This document shows, piece by piece, positions 44,467 to 56,052 of a stretch of 64,000 bases of DNA. Positions within the stretch are counted from its first letter, which is position 1. Every line of letters starts with the position of its first letter. Source of the stretch: Narthecium ossifragum (taxonomy: Eukaryota > Streptophyta > Magnoliopsida > Dioscoreales > Nartheciaceae); assembly GCA_963920575.1 (NCBI GenBank), contig OY986975.1, forward strand, positions 18,817,897 to 18,881,896, in the 5' to 3' direction. Made by a program: the position numbers and the translations under genes. The notes under the pieces were generated by a model. It worked only from the letters and a program-made list of their open reading frames with translations, was not told where the DNA came from and did not search any database.

Positions 44467-45686
44467 TGTGAGGACATGTCCCTCTATTCCTGTAGCTCGT
44501 TGTTGACCACAAGGGCAATTTGGTAAATTGCGCCTTGTCTGCTTGTTTCACACCCGCGTGTGCACACACTGACCTTGATTGTCTATGTGTTTGTTTAGAA
44601 AGGTTAGGTGGACCCGGGATCGAAAGATCCGAAATTGGGCTTGAGTTTGGCCCAATTCTAATTCCCTGTGCAGGTTGGATCGATCCAAACTCCATTTTAG
44701 ATCGATCCAGGATGCACTAGGGAGTGTTAGCCGCTAGTGGAGTTTGGATGGATCCAATGTGGAGTTTGGATCGATCCCACTTGAACTGGAGCGTCCGTAT
44801 AAGAGTGGACGTGATGCTTCCTTACTCCTTTTTTTTAATTCCGCTGCGATTGGGCTTAGATCTTGCAAAATCTTATGAGGATTTAGGAAGATCCAAGGCT
44901 TGGCTTCGTGGATCGAATCAGCTCTTGTCGAGGTAGGGTTCTACCTACAGATTTAGTTGGGTTTTCTCGTGTTCTTCGTTGTTTTCGCCGAGTTCGGGTT
45001 TGTTTTGAGTAAATCTCCATGTATAAGTGATGGTTTCCGGTTTTGAAGCCATGAGTAGCTTCATGAGCATCAGATCTACCAACCCACCAAGTTTGGTGAA
45101 GTTTGGTTTGGTTTTCTGGCCGTGATCGCCGTCGAAACTTGACCGGAGGGCCGGTTGGGATCGATCCAATTGGATATTGGATCGATCCAAGTTGCACTCA
45201 AGATGTTCTGTTCCCTGGTGGAAGTCGGATCGATCCATGGGTATGTTTGGATCGATCCAGTGTTTCCCAGGAACAGTGTCCGAGGGTAACAGAGAATGGC
45301 TTTCTTGGTTTTTCCGAGTCGGATCGATCCAAGGACAAGTTGGATCGATCTGAGTATGTTGGATCGATCTGAGGGTAAGTCGAATCGATCCAATGACAAG
45401 TTGGATCGATATGAGGGCAAGTTGGATCGATCCGAGGGCAAGTTGGATCGATCCTAGTATGTTGGATCGATCCAACGTGCACCAGAATCCGTTTATGAGG
45501 ACTGTTTTATGTAAATCTTGATGTAACTATGATTTATGTACAGTTTTTGTAATAATAGTAGCTGTTAGATTTACTTCTATCCTCTGTTTGTTTATTTGTA
45601 ACTGTTTCCGCCAGTTTGATGTAGTAGATGTTGGAACCCCCCCTCGTGTCCCGGTCCGGATGGGTTTTCTGGGCCGGGGCGCGACA
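44467..45686 (+). repeat. 3' LTR of gypsy element 1 (1220 bp)
   Basis: Starts TGTGAGGACATG and ends GCGCGACA. It has a 1.1-kb internal deletion relative to the 5' LTR (junction near 45495) and about 250 bases that the 5' LTR lost. It carries about sixteen GATCGATC palindrome motifs. Confidence 0.9.
44670..45480. repeat. Arrays of GGATCGATCC palindromes, 3' LTR
   Basis: Four motifs at 44677-44775 and about twelve at 45155-45475, same unit as in the 5' LTR, in varying states of decay (GGATCGATCT, GAATCGATCC). Confidence 0.95.
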
Positions 45687-45812
45687 TGCGGAGTAGTGAG
45701 GGTCCATTTATAACGGGTGATCTTTAGAGAGAGAAAGAAGAGACAGAGAGAGGGAGATGATGTGTGATTTGATATCATGTTTGTGAGTAAAAGGAAAGGA
45801 AAGAGAGAGTAA
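45687..45812. repeat. Duplicate of the LBD promoter, right part
   Basis: Continues the copy begun at 40741: it matches 39370-39490, including the TATA region (CCATTTATAAC) and GATGTGTGATTTGATATCAT. Split by gypsy element 1. Confidence 0.9.
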
Positions 45813-45925
45813 GGTTTAAGCTTAAGCTATTAACTCTGTTTGCTAGTGCCACCTTCCCTGGTGAAGATGCGCGGCAAACCGCAACCTCTCCACTTCACCG
45901 ACGCGCAGCCACCCGCTGCACCTCC
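45813..45925. other. Short unassigned stretch
   Basis: GC-rich from 45845, no family recognised. It directly precedes an LTR start at 45926. Confidence 0.3.
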
Positions 45926-46870
45926 TGTGAGAACCCGTACCTCCAACCTGGTCCGACCGCGTTAGGTCGAGGGTCTGGGTTTGTGGTTTGGCTCGGTTGA
46001 CCTTGGGATGCGGTCGGTTGATCGCATCGCTGTTTTTGACCCCAGTGGCATTTTGGTAAATATGCTCTCTGGTGGTCAGTTTCACACCCGCGTTACACAC
46101 ACTGCCTTTGATTGATGTATGTGTTTGATTAGAACCTTTAGGGTGCGTCCGATCGGAAGATCGGCCCTCGATCGGGAGAGATCGAATCGGACGGCTGTGA
46201 TGGATTCCAGCTTTCTATTTAAGCCTTCCTTCTTTCTCTCTTTCTTTTCTTTCCTTCTCCTGCGTTCTCTCTTCTCCCTCTCTCCTTCGGCTGGGTGCTA
46301 GGGCTTCGGAGGGTTGATCTTCGCGGAGCGGCTTCCGGCGATCGGAGTTGGGGAATGCGTGGAGGAGCTGCCCTATCCCTTCAAGTAGGTGTTTCTACCT
46401 CGATCTTTGGATCGGGTTCTCCTAGGATAGGTTTAATGCCTTTTCGTTGTAGGAGTACTTATTAGAATGTTGTGTAGTTCTTTGTGCATGTGTTATAGAT
46501 GCTTTGAAGTATTCCTACCTCGCGATTTCCGTATTCTAACGGCTGGTTTTCCGTATTATCGCCGTTTCGTCGGTTTTCGCCATTTTGACCTAGATAGGAG
46601 TTTTATCCGTCAAAAGTGTGATTTCTTTGCACCATTGGTTTCCCCATCGTTAATTATACATGCTTGCAAAGTGTCAATGATTTCCAACTAGATTTGATCC
46701 TTGAAATCCAAGAAATTGGATTTCCGGCACTGTTCTGATGAACTGTGCCTAAGGCTCGACGGTCGATCGGTGCATCGACCGTCAAGCGTTGATACACTCT
46801 TTCGGGGCTCGACGGTCGATCGGTGCATCGACCGTCAAGTATTGATTTGCGTTTTCTGGGCCTGACGGTC
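45926..46870 (+). mobile_element. Half LTR of a gypsy element, plus orientation
   Basis: Starts TGTGAGAACCCGTACC and follows the same order of motifs as the reverse complement of the LTR at 52980-55504 (GGCATTTTGGTAAATATG, TTTCACACCCGCG, AGGTGTTTCTACCTCGATC, GTATTCTAACGGCTGG, GACGGTCGATCGGTGCATCGA), but is more divergent. It stops in the middle of the palindrome 46861-46880, where the opposite-strand LTR begins. Confidence 0.85.
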
Positions 46871-47085
46871 GACCGTCAGGTAAATGGCGAAAAAGCGAAG
46901 GCCCCACGGTCGATCGATCCATCGACCCTGGGGACCCAAAAACTCGACAGAGCCAGACGGTCGATCCGACGGTCGATCCGACGGTCGACCGACAGGCCCA
47001 GAGGAAATATACTAAAGCATGACGGTCGATACCTAGATCGACCGTCGAGTTGACGGTCGATGCACCGATCGACCGTCGAGCTCCA
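46755..47085. repeat. Array of GACGGTCGAT...CGACCGTC inverted repeats
   Basis: At least eight dyads in which ACGGTCGAT is paired with ATCGACCGT at distances of 0-8 bases. It spans the LTR fusion point. Confidence 0.95.
46861..46880. repeat. 20-bp perfect palindrome at the LTR fusion point
   Basis: CCTGACGGTCGACCGTCAGG equals its own reverse complement. To the left the sequence is plus-oriented LTR; to the right it is minus-oriented LTR (identical to 54413 onward). Confidence 0.97.
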
Positions 47086-47975
47086 GACGCAAAATACCAA
47101 AAATCCTAATTCTAAGATTTCAAGAATCAAAACATGTTAGAATACAATCAAATTTTGCAAGTAAGTATATTTTGAGGTGAGGAAACTAATGGTATAAAGA
47201 AATCCAGTTTCTAACGGTTAAATCCCATTTTAGGTCGGAAAACCAAAAACCGACAAAACGGCGACGTTTCGGAAACCAGCCGTTAGAATACGGAAAACTT
47301 GGCATACAAACACTCCAAACCATTCACATTGCATACACAACGGATTACACAACACCCTAGCATGGCATTCCACAGCAAACCACAAATGCAACCTAACCTA
47401 GTAGAACCCGATCCAAGGATCGGGGTATAAACACCTACCTTAAACGCAATCCCAGCTTCTCCACGCGTCCAGCCAACCGCGCCGTGAAGATCCGCTGCTC
47501 AAGCTCAGTCCTCCATGGTCAAGCCCAGCCGGAGGAGAAGAGAAGAAGGGGAGAAGAAGAGAAGAAAACGCTGGTAGGAGGAGAAGAGAAGAACCGGGGA
47601 AGAGAAAGAGAAGAGGAGAGAAGGTGGGGGGGGGTTGGAGCCAACTGCTCCAACCACCCTCCACTCACCAGGCCACTAACGGGCCTAAAGCCCACCGGCC
47701 CGCTAACGAGCCCGAAAACGAGCTTTAGCGCGCCCGAGCTGGGATCTTCCGATCCCGGGTCCGCCTAACCATCCTAAACAACCACATACAACAATCCAAG
47801 GCCGTGGGTGCAATGCGGGTGTGAAACCGACCACCAGGGGGCATATTTACCAAAATGCCCCTGGGGTCCAAACCGCCACACGATCGCCCAATCGTGCCCG
47901 ACGCGGAACCAACTCGACAGGAAACCGGCTCTCGACCCACGTGGTCGAGTCAGGTCTGAGGGACGGGCCCTCACA
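46871..47975 (-). repeat. 3' LTR of gypsy element 2, truncated
   Basis: Matches 54413-55504 closely and lacks the remaining 1.43 kb found in the 5' LTR. It begins (minus) TGTGAGGGCCCG at 47975. Confidence 0.92.
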
Positions 47976-48010
47976 ACCTAAACACCTTAAAAAGAATTTC
48001 GTCCCGAAAT

Positions 48011-51000
48011 TCAAGGTGGAAGCCGGGGGAAAGGAGAAATAACTAAGCCTACCTGCACAAACATGGCTACAGCTAGGGGTGCCAACACCCGCAACAAGGA
48101 ACTACCTGAAGAGGTGAACAGTCGAGGAAACTCCCGACGCATGCGATCCTCTCGCTCCCAAGTCAGACTCTCTGCACTGCCGTGTCTCCACCTGACCATG
48201 ACCAACGGTAAAGATCTGCCTCTGAGCACCTGATCCCGTCTGTCCATGATATGTACTGGCTGCTCTATATAGGTGGCATCCTCCTCAACCTCAAGGTCGT
48301 CGTGTCTGATCACGTGAGAAGGATCTGGAACATACTTCCTCAGCATAGACACGTGGAAGGTGGGATGAACTGCTGACATGTGCGGAGGTAGAGCCAACTG
48401 GTAGGCGACCGCTCCAACGCGTCCGATGATCTCAAAAGGACCCGTGAACCTCGGCGCTAGCTTGCCCCTGCTACCAAACCTGATCGACCCTCTGCGCGGG
48501 GACACCTTCAGTAGCACTCTGTCGCCAACTGCGAACTCCAAGGGTCGTCGCCTGCGGTCTGCGTAGCTCTTCTGCTTGCTCTGCGCTGTCAGAAGTCTCT
48601 GCCTGATCTGTGCCAACCTCTCTGACGACTGCATGATGATGTCTGGACCAGTAAGAGACGCCTCCCGAACCTCTGTCCAACACACCGGTGAGCGACACGG
48701 TCTGCCGTACAACGCCTCAAAGGGTGCAAAACCCAAACTGGCCTGGAAACTGTTGTTGTAGGCAAACTCCACCAAAGTCACGTGTTGCTCCCAAGTACCT
48801 CCAGCGTCTAGCACACATGCTCTGAGCATGTCCTCCAAGATCTGGATAGTCCGCTCTGACTGCCCGTCTGTCTGAGGGTGGAAAGCTGTGCTGAACGTCA
48901 GTGCTGTCCCCAAGGAATCCTGGAAGCTGCTCCAGAACTTGTCAGTGAATCTGGGATCTCTGTCTGACACTATAGACACTGGAATGCCGTGCAGTCGTAC
49001 CACCTCGTCAATGTACCTCTGGCTCAGTCTGGCAACTGGATCTGTCGTCCTCATGGGAAGGAAGTGAGCCGATTTGGTCAGTCGATCGACAATGACCCAA
49101 ATCGCATCATTCCCCCTCGGTGACCTGGGTAGCCCGGTGACGAAGTCCATAGTTATATGCTCCCACTTCCACTCTGGCACGGGAAGTGGCTGCAACAAAC
49201 CTGGGGTCCGCCTGTGCTCTGCCTTCACCCTCTGACAGGTGAGGCATCTGGAAACAAACTCAGCTACTGACCTCTTCATCCCGCACCACCAGAACTGTCG
49301 GCGTAGGCCGTGGTACATCTTGGTGCTCCCGGGGTGAACGGCGAAACAGGAGTGGTGGAACTCGTGAAGGATCTCCTCTCGCAACGCCGGGTCTGCTGGA
49401 ACTGCAACTCTGCATCTGAAGAGTAGACCACCGTCTGCCGACACTGTCCAGCCCTCAACCGCGTGCTCGATGCCGACCGCAGCACGGGTCTCCACGAGCT
49501 CTGGGTCTCCAGTCTGTGCCTCGATCACTCTGGCCAAAAGAACTGGAATGCTGCGAACAGCATACAGGAAACCACCTGTCGCCCGGTCCTCAGAGTCAAG
49601 CCCAAACTGACTGACTGTCTCCAGCATCTGCCACTGCCGAGCTGACACTGCTGCCAAGGTCACTCTGCTGTCCCTGGTCTGCCTGCTGAGAGCGTCTGCT
49701 ACGACATTTGCCTTACCAGGGTGGTAATGCAACTCGAAGTCGTAGTCCTCTAGAAGCTCCATCCACCGCTGCTGCCTGAGGTTGAGGTCACACTGGGTAA
49801 ACACGTGCCTCAAACTCTTATGATCAGAGTACACCGAGAACCGCTCACCGTAGAGATAGTGCCGCCACGTCTTCAGGGCGAAGACAACCGCCGCAAGCTC
49901 GAGATCGTGGATCGGATAGTTCTTCTCATGGGCCTTCAGCTGCCTGGAACCATAGGCCACCACATGGCCCTCCTGCATAAGCACACAGCCTAGGCCCTCC
50001 CCACTGGCGTCACAGTAGACACTGTAGCCGATGCCTCGCTCTGGAACTATGAGGATCGGTGCACTCGTCAGTCTGGTCCTCAACTGGGTGAACGCCTGCT
50101 CACAAGCCTCGTCCCAAACAAATGGGACCGCCTTCTGTGTCAATCTGGTCAGCGGCCCTGCAACCCTGGAGAAGTCCCGCACGAACCTCCGGTAGTAACC
50201 CGCCAAGCCGAGGAAGCTGCGGACCTCGAACACTGTCGCCGGCCTCTGTCACTGTAGCACTGCCTCGATCTTGGCTGGATCAACTGAAATACCTGCCGCT
50301 GACACCACGTGCCCCAGAAACTGCACCTCAGGAAGCCAGAACTCACACTTGGAGGCCTTGGCATACAGCCTATGCCCCCTCAGCAACTGTAACACAGTCC
50401 TCAGATGCTGCTCGTGCTCCTCCGTGGTACGTGAGTAGACTAGGATGTCGTCGACGAAGATCACCACAAACTGATCCAAGTACGGTCGGAAGACCCTCTG
50501 CATCAGATCCATGAACGCTGCTGGTGCGTTCGTCAGGCCGAACGGCATCACCGTGAACTCGTACAACCCGTACCTCGTACGAAAAGCCGTCTTCGGGATG
50601 TCGCAATCCCGAATCCTCAACTGGTGATAGCCGGTACGGAGATCGATCTTCGAAAAGACCGAAGAGCCTCGGAGCTGGTCGAACAAGTCATCGATCCTCG
50701 GCATCGGATACTTGTTCTTCACTGTCACCCGGTTCAGCTTCCTGTAATCAATGCAAAGACGAAGCGTACCGTCCTTCTTCTTTGCGAACAAGACAGGAGC
50801 TGCCCAAGGTGACGTGCTGGGACGGATGAAACCTCTGCTGAGCAACCCGTCCAGCTGGACCCTCTGCTCCCTCTGCTCTGCCGGTGCCATCCTGAAAGCT
50901 GACAAAGAGATCGGCCCGGTACCCGGTACAAGATCTATCTGGAAGTCTACTGCTCTGGAAGGAGGAAGACCCGGTAGCTCGTCTGGGAAGACGTCAGCAA

Positions 51001-52777
51001 ACTCACAAACCACTGCAGGCAAACTGCTCTCTCGACTGCCCTCTGCAGCAAACAAGGAAAGGCGCGCCAGTAGGACTGACAGCTGGCCCTCGCGCCTGGG
51101 AAGACAAGCACACATGAGGGAATCGGCCGACTGGCGATCCCCCAGCAGAACAAAACGAGCGCCGTCAGGTGTCCAAGCAGTCACCCTGCGACGGCCACAG
51201 TCGATGACGGCTCGGTACGATGTCAGCCAATCCATACCGAGAATCACGTCGAACCCGACCATGTCTAGCACCCGAAGGTCTAGAAAGACACGGAGGCCCC
51301 CAACCTCCAACTCGCAAGAACGGCAGATCAGCTCAACACGAGCCCCTCCGCCGACGGGTGTGTCTAAGTGCAGTGGAACCCCAAGTGGCTCAGTCTCTAG
51401 CCCTAGCGATGCCACACAGTCGCTAGCTACAAAGGAATGAGACGCCCCAGAATCTATCAGAACATCTACAAATGAACTGAAAAGCTGGAAGGTACCTCTG
51501 AGAACAGGGGGGTCAGCTGGGGCTGGAGGAAGTGCTAGAGTCTGATGGGGTGGCTGGTACTGGTAAGGCTGAAAAGGTGGCTGAACAAAGTCTGGGTACT
51601 CGCGGTCTGGGAGTGCGTACACTCCCCCTCTGGGTCCGCCTCGACCTCCATCGCGACCTCTGCCTCTCTCGGCGCCTGATGCTCGCCAACCTCCGCCTGC
51701 TCCGCCACGCACTGCCTGTGCCCTCAACGTCGGACAGTAACGACGAATGTGCCCCGTCTACTGGCACTCGAAGCACACAGGAGGACCAAGCGCTAGCTGC
51801 TGGCTCTGGCCTCCTCCGGACGTCTGCCCCTGAGGCCCAGCCGAAAGGAGTGGCTGGCCTCCCTGCCTGGGCTGGCCTCCCTGCCTGGGCTGCTGCTGGT
51901 GCTGGGGTGGGTAACGCTGGTACGGCTGCTGGCGTCGCGAGTCCCTCGGCCTCCTCCACGAACCTCTCCTGCCCTGAGCTGCTCTCTGTGGCTGCACTCC
52001 GCCACTGGTGCTCGCAGACGACGCAGGCTGGACTGCCCTGGGCCCCGGCTCCTGCAACTGGGCCTCAACTGCCAAGGCACTGTCCAGCACCTCTGCGTAC
52101 GTGCTAGCGCGCTGAGCCGCGATCAGCCGCCTGAGCTCGGGCCTAAGCCCCCACTGAAACTGCTCAGCTCTGGCAAGAGGGTCCGCTGAAACTGCTCCGG
52201 CAAATCTGGCAAGTCTAGTGAATCTAGCAGCGTATTGAACAACCGACTGAGTACCCTGAGAGAGGGTCTGGTACTCACGAACAAGGGCCGAGCGCGCACT
52301 GCGGGGAAAGTACGCGCCGAGAAACGAAGAACGGAACACGGCCCACGATGGGTCACTCCCGTCCCTGGCGGCCTGGAAAGAGCGCCACCAGTCCAAAGCG
52401 TCCCCGTCGAGCTGGAACGCGGCAAGTCTGACCCTCACTCGGTCATCCTGGACGAAAAGAGTGTCAAGGACGCGACTGACTCCCTCCAGCCAGTCGTCCG
52501 CCACCGCTGGGTCGCCTCCAGTACCGCTGAACCTAGGAGGGTTCAGCCTCTGGAAGTCGACCACCGCTGTCGCAACAGCACGCTGGTCGAGTGGAGGAGA
52601 GACCTCCTCGGCGATGAACGAAGTATCCTCCTCCACCACGACCTCAACTCTCAGCTCTGCCTCTCGTACATGTACATGGGGCACGGCTGCGCTGGACCCT
52701 AAGGCCCGTCGGGCAGCGCGCTGATAGCGCGCGGTACCCTGACCCAACACTGGACAGCTAGCCTGCTCCCCTGGCAT
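48011..52777 (-). pseudogene. gag-pol polyprotein of gypsy element 2, two in-frame stops
   Basis: A single frame of 1589 codons from the ATG at 52777 (MPGEQ). Gag: FQRLNPPRFSG, DWLEGVSRVL, LDGDALDWWRSFQ, then a Gln-rich tail and a CCHC knuckle (CFEC...GHIRRYC). Protease: [10 protein letters not shown] near 51450. [31 protein letters not shown] and FVDDILVYS near 50450. RNase H: VYCDASGEGLG near 50010. Integrase: HHCC zinc module (HEFHHSC...CLTCQ), D (VIVDRLTKSAHF near 49090), D (SIVSDRDPRF near 48960) and E (GQSERTIQ). A C-terminal chromodomain-like part lies at about 48130-48260 (VRWRHGSAESLTWERED). A TAG at 51758-51760 falls inside the zinc knuckle and a TGA at 50249-50251 lies between RT and RNase H. 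No frameshift was seen. Confidence 0.93.
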
Positions 52778-52964
52778 CTGCACGTTCAACAGAGACGACA
52801 AGTGTCCACCCGTGAGAAACAAAACACAGCAGCAATCAATAAAACAAAAGCATAACACACATGAGCACAGTCAAGCATACATAGATGCTCTACTCCTAGA
52901 ACTATCCCAAACCGCGCTCAAATCTCAACCGCAAGCCTAATCCTATCCCTGGGACCTACAGCCT

Positions 52965-52976
52965 GCTCTGATACCA
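52965..52976 (-). other. Primer-binding site of gypsy element 2
   Basis: Minus-strand TGGTATCAGAGC a few bases inside the 5' LTR end, the same initiator tRNA-Met type as element 1. Confidence 0.85.
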
Positions 52977-52979
52977 AGT

Positions 52980-55504
52980 TGTCACGCCCCGACCCAGAAA
53001 ACCCATCCAGGACGGAGCGTGAGGGTCCTAACACTATTCATCATCAACCGGCGCAGTACAAGCGGAAAGAATAAACAATTTAAACAAAAGTATTCCAGAG
53101 GCTAAGCAAATTTTAATCATAATATAACATCAAGTCTTACAGTATCTGAGTTCCAAAATACAGATTTATACAACATCCCAAAGGTTCTCCAAAGAGGGTA
53201 CAACATGCATAATTATATATCAAAAAGTTACAACAGTTATATCCTCCAACAAAACCTCAGACGCCTCTGGATGTACTCGCGCCGCCAAAAGCCGAACCTG
53301 CTGGCTCCACTGAGGAGGAACTGCCGCCTGCACCTGCAAACGCAGCCCGGGTAGGAATGAGCAAAAAGCCCAGTAGGGTTCTACTCTACGGCACACTGAA
53401 AGGAGGAAAACAACAACAGTGTTGTCTCTCAGCCCAAGTCTAACGGATGCCACGGGTCCCATAACCCACCGATGTCCCAAGGGCTCCTGTCATGAACCTC
53501 TCTCTTGGTCTCTCTACCAAGATCACCCTAAGCACTGACAGGGGAACGGAACCATGCAGGATCACTCACCCTTACCCAGCAGGGATACCACTGCCTGGGG
53601 ACCACGTCGGGAACTCCTCGGTTGCATCCTTAGAACTTGGCCTTGGAAGACGACACGACCTCTAAACCTCAAACAATGATTAAAGCCAACTATCGCATTC
53701 CTCAATCATCAGAGATTCAGATCGACAATCACACCCTAATCATGACTACCCAGCCACGGTCCTAAGGCTAGATCCGAGCTACCCGAGAGCCTCGGATCGG
53801 CGACCCAAGACATCGCCCCGCCTAACCTCAAATGCCTCTAATGCATACAATGCATGAGCTTAAGCAAGCATCTAATCTTAGATGTCTCTATATGTCACAT
53901 CAACAGTTATAAGTTCAACAGATATACAATAGCCCTCGGCACTCGCCGGCAAGAGGCTAAGGTTCCACAATTCCTCATTAGCTAGCACTCATAGCTAGCT
54001 AATGGTTAAGTAAGCAACCAAACATTTAATTTCTATCAAACTTGAATTAAATGCAAACACAACCATACGTTTGCTAAGAAGGGGAGAAACTCGGATCAAA
54101 TCTCAAACCCGTGAAAACCCTTTGAAAACCTCATCAAATCCATCTATAAACCTCCCAACACGTTTAAGACTCAATCAAAGTTGAAAGCCATTCAAGAAGA
54201 ATCAAAGAACACAATTCAAAGGGTCACAGACGATGCCACAGTCGATCCGTGGATCGACCGTGAGGCCACGGACGATGCCACGGTCGATCCGTGGATCGAC
54301 CGTGAGACCCATACGAAGAAAACCAAGAGCGACGGTCGATCCAACCATCGACCCTGAGAAGCCCAAAACCAAACAGAGCCTGACGGTCGATGCGACGGTC
54401 GATCCGACGGTCGACCGTCAGGTAAATGGCGAAAAAGCGAAGGCCCCACGGTCGATCGATCCATCGACCCTGGGGACCCAAAAACTCGACAAAGCCCGAC
54501 GGTCGATCCGACGGTCGACCGTCAGGCCCAGAGGAAATATACTAAAGCATGACGGTCGATACCTAGATCGACCGTCGAGCTGACGGTCGATGCACCGATC
54601 GACCGTCGAGCTCCAGACGCAAAATACCAGAAATCCTAATTCTAAGATTTCAAGAATCAAAACATGTTAGAATACAATCAAATTTTGCAAGTAAGTATAT
54701 TTTGAGGTGAGGAAACTAATGGTATAAAGAAATCCAGTTTCTAACGGTTAAATCCCATTTTAGGTCGGAAAACCAAAAACCGACAAAACGGCGACGTTTC
54801 GGAAACCAGCCGTTAGAATACGGAAAACTTGGCATACAAACACTCCAAACCATTCACATTGCATACACAACGGATTACACAACACCCTAGCATGGCATTC
54901 CACAGCAAACCACAAATGCAACCTAACCTAGTAGAACCCGATCCAAGGATCGGGGTATAAACACCTACCTTAAACGCAATCCCAGCTTCTCCACGCGTCC
55001 AGCCAACCGCGCCGTGAAGATCCGCTGCTCAAGCTCAGTCCTCCATGGTCAAGCCCAGCCGGAGGAGAAGAGAAGAAGGGGAGAAGAAGAGAAGAAAACG
55101 CTGGTAGGAGGAGAAGAGAAGAACCGGGGAAGAGAAAGAGAAGAGGAGAGAAGGTGGGGGGGGTTGGAGCCAACTGCTCCAACCACCCTCCACTCACCAG
55201 GCCACTAACGGGCCTAAAGCCCACCGGCCCGCTAACGAGCCCGAAAACGAGCTTTAGCGCGCCCGAGTTGGGATCTTTCGATCCCGGGTCCGCCTAACCA
55301 TCCTAAACAACCACATACAACAATTCAAGGCCGTGGGTGCAACGCGGGTGTGAAACCGACCACCAGGGGGCATATTTACCAAAATGCCTCTGGGGTCCAA
55401 ACCGCCACACGATCGCCCGATCGTGCCCGACGCGGAACCAACTCGACAGGAAACCGGCTCTCGACCCACGTGGTCGAGTCAGGTCTGAGGGACGGGCCCT
55501 CACA
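52980..55504 (-). repeat. 5' LTR of gypsy element 2 (2525 bp, complete)
   Basis: Runs on the minus strand from TGTGAGGGCCCGTCCC (55504) to GGGGCGTGACA (52980). It contains the palindrome array 54229-54612 and a GA-rich leader region (55060-55160). Confidence 0.93.
54229..54612. repeat. Array of ACGGTCGAT/ATCGACCGT inverted repeats, 5' LTR
   Basis: About nine dyads, e.g. CACGGTCGATCCGTGGATCG, GACGGTCGATCCGACGGTCG and GGTCGATGCACCGATCGACC. The corresponding part of the 3' LTR (46871-47085) differs by one 13-base unit. Confidence 0.95.
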
Positions 55505-55994
55505 CTCTAGCCTGAGCGCGCGGTAGACTTGGCAGCATTGGAGGCTCACTTTACCAGTGAAGCCAGTGGTCAAGAGCACGTTGAAGATATTTTCCATGCA
55601 GCCACCGACTCTCGACAGCGGCCTCTAGCATTCTTCCACCACCTGAGTTGTGCTGCTCACGTGGCGTATGGGAAACCCTCTCTCGGGGACCTCTTCATCG
55701 GAGATGGTCAGCCATGCCGTCGCAACGCCTGCGAGGAGTAGCATGGTTGTGGCGGTGCCGGCCGATCACCCCTCTTCCTCACTCTCTCATTTTCTCCCAA
55801 AAATTGGTCAAACCGGTCAAAATCGGTCAAACGGACCAATTTAGCTTGTTTATCGTAAGCCCGACTAACGGAGTTAGACGGTTGGGTCCAAAACGACCAC
55901 ATTGGTAAATTAAGGGTGCGTTTTTTCAAGTTTTAAAATATATGGGGTAAATTGACATATTTACAAACTAGAGGGGAGCAAAATGTTATTAACC
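55505..55994. other. Unassigned flank right of gypsy element 2
   Basis: 55530-55740 has a 70-codon open frame (AALEAHFTSEASGQEHVEDI...) that I do not recognise. 55795-55925 has TGGTCAAACCGGTCAAAA and GACTAACGGAGTTAGACGG, wording common at ends of Mutator-like elements, but no partner end was found. Confidence 0.3.
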
Positions 55995-56052
55995 CTAAAT
56001 TTTATTTTTAAAACATATATAATTTGAAAAAAAAGAAGATGAAATTTTAAAA

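Larger units (their letters stand above)
40872..45686 (+). mobile_element. Ty3/gypsy LTR element, deletion derivative with gag only
   Basis: Both ends are TGTGAGGAC...GCGACA. The target duplication is GGCGG/TGCGG (one difference), and the uninterrupted LBD-promoter paralogue at 39365-39375 confirms the site. 5' LTR 40872-42885, PBS 42889-42900, internal region with a decayed gag, 3' LTR 44467-45686. After the beginning of protease coding (ALPDRPYADEV near 44270) the sequence passes within 150 bases to the 3' LTR; RT, RNase H and integrase are absent. Confidence 0.93.
46871..55504 (-). mobile_element. Ty3/gypsy chromovirus (Tekay/Del-like), nearly complete, minus strand
   Basis: 5' LTR 52980-55504, PBS 52965-52976, gag-pol 48011-52777, polypurine region 47976-47996, and 3' LTR 46871-47975 truncated at its far end. 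The shared 1.1 kb of the two LTRs differs by a 13-base repeat unit and a handful of substitutions, so insertion was recent. Domain order gag-PR-RT-RH-INT-chromodomain gives the Ty3/gypsy, chromovirus assignment. Confidence 0.94.

Noticed and set aside
55795..55930. End of another Mutator-like element
   Set aside because: Typical wording but no partner terminal repeat or duplication found.
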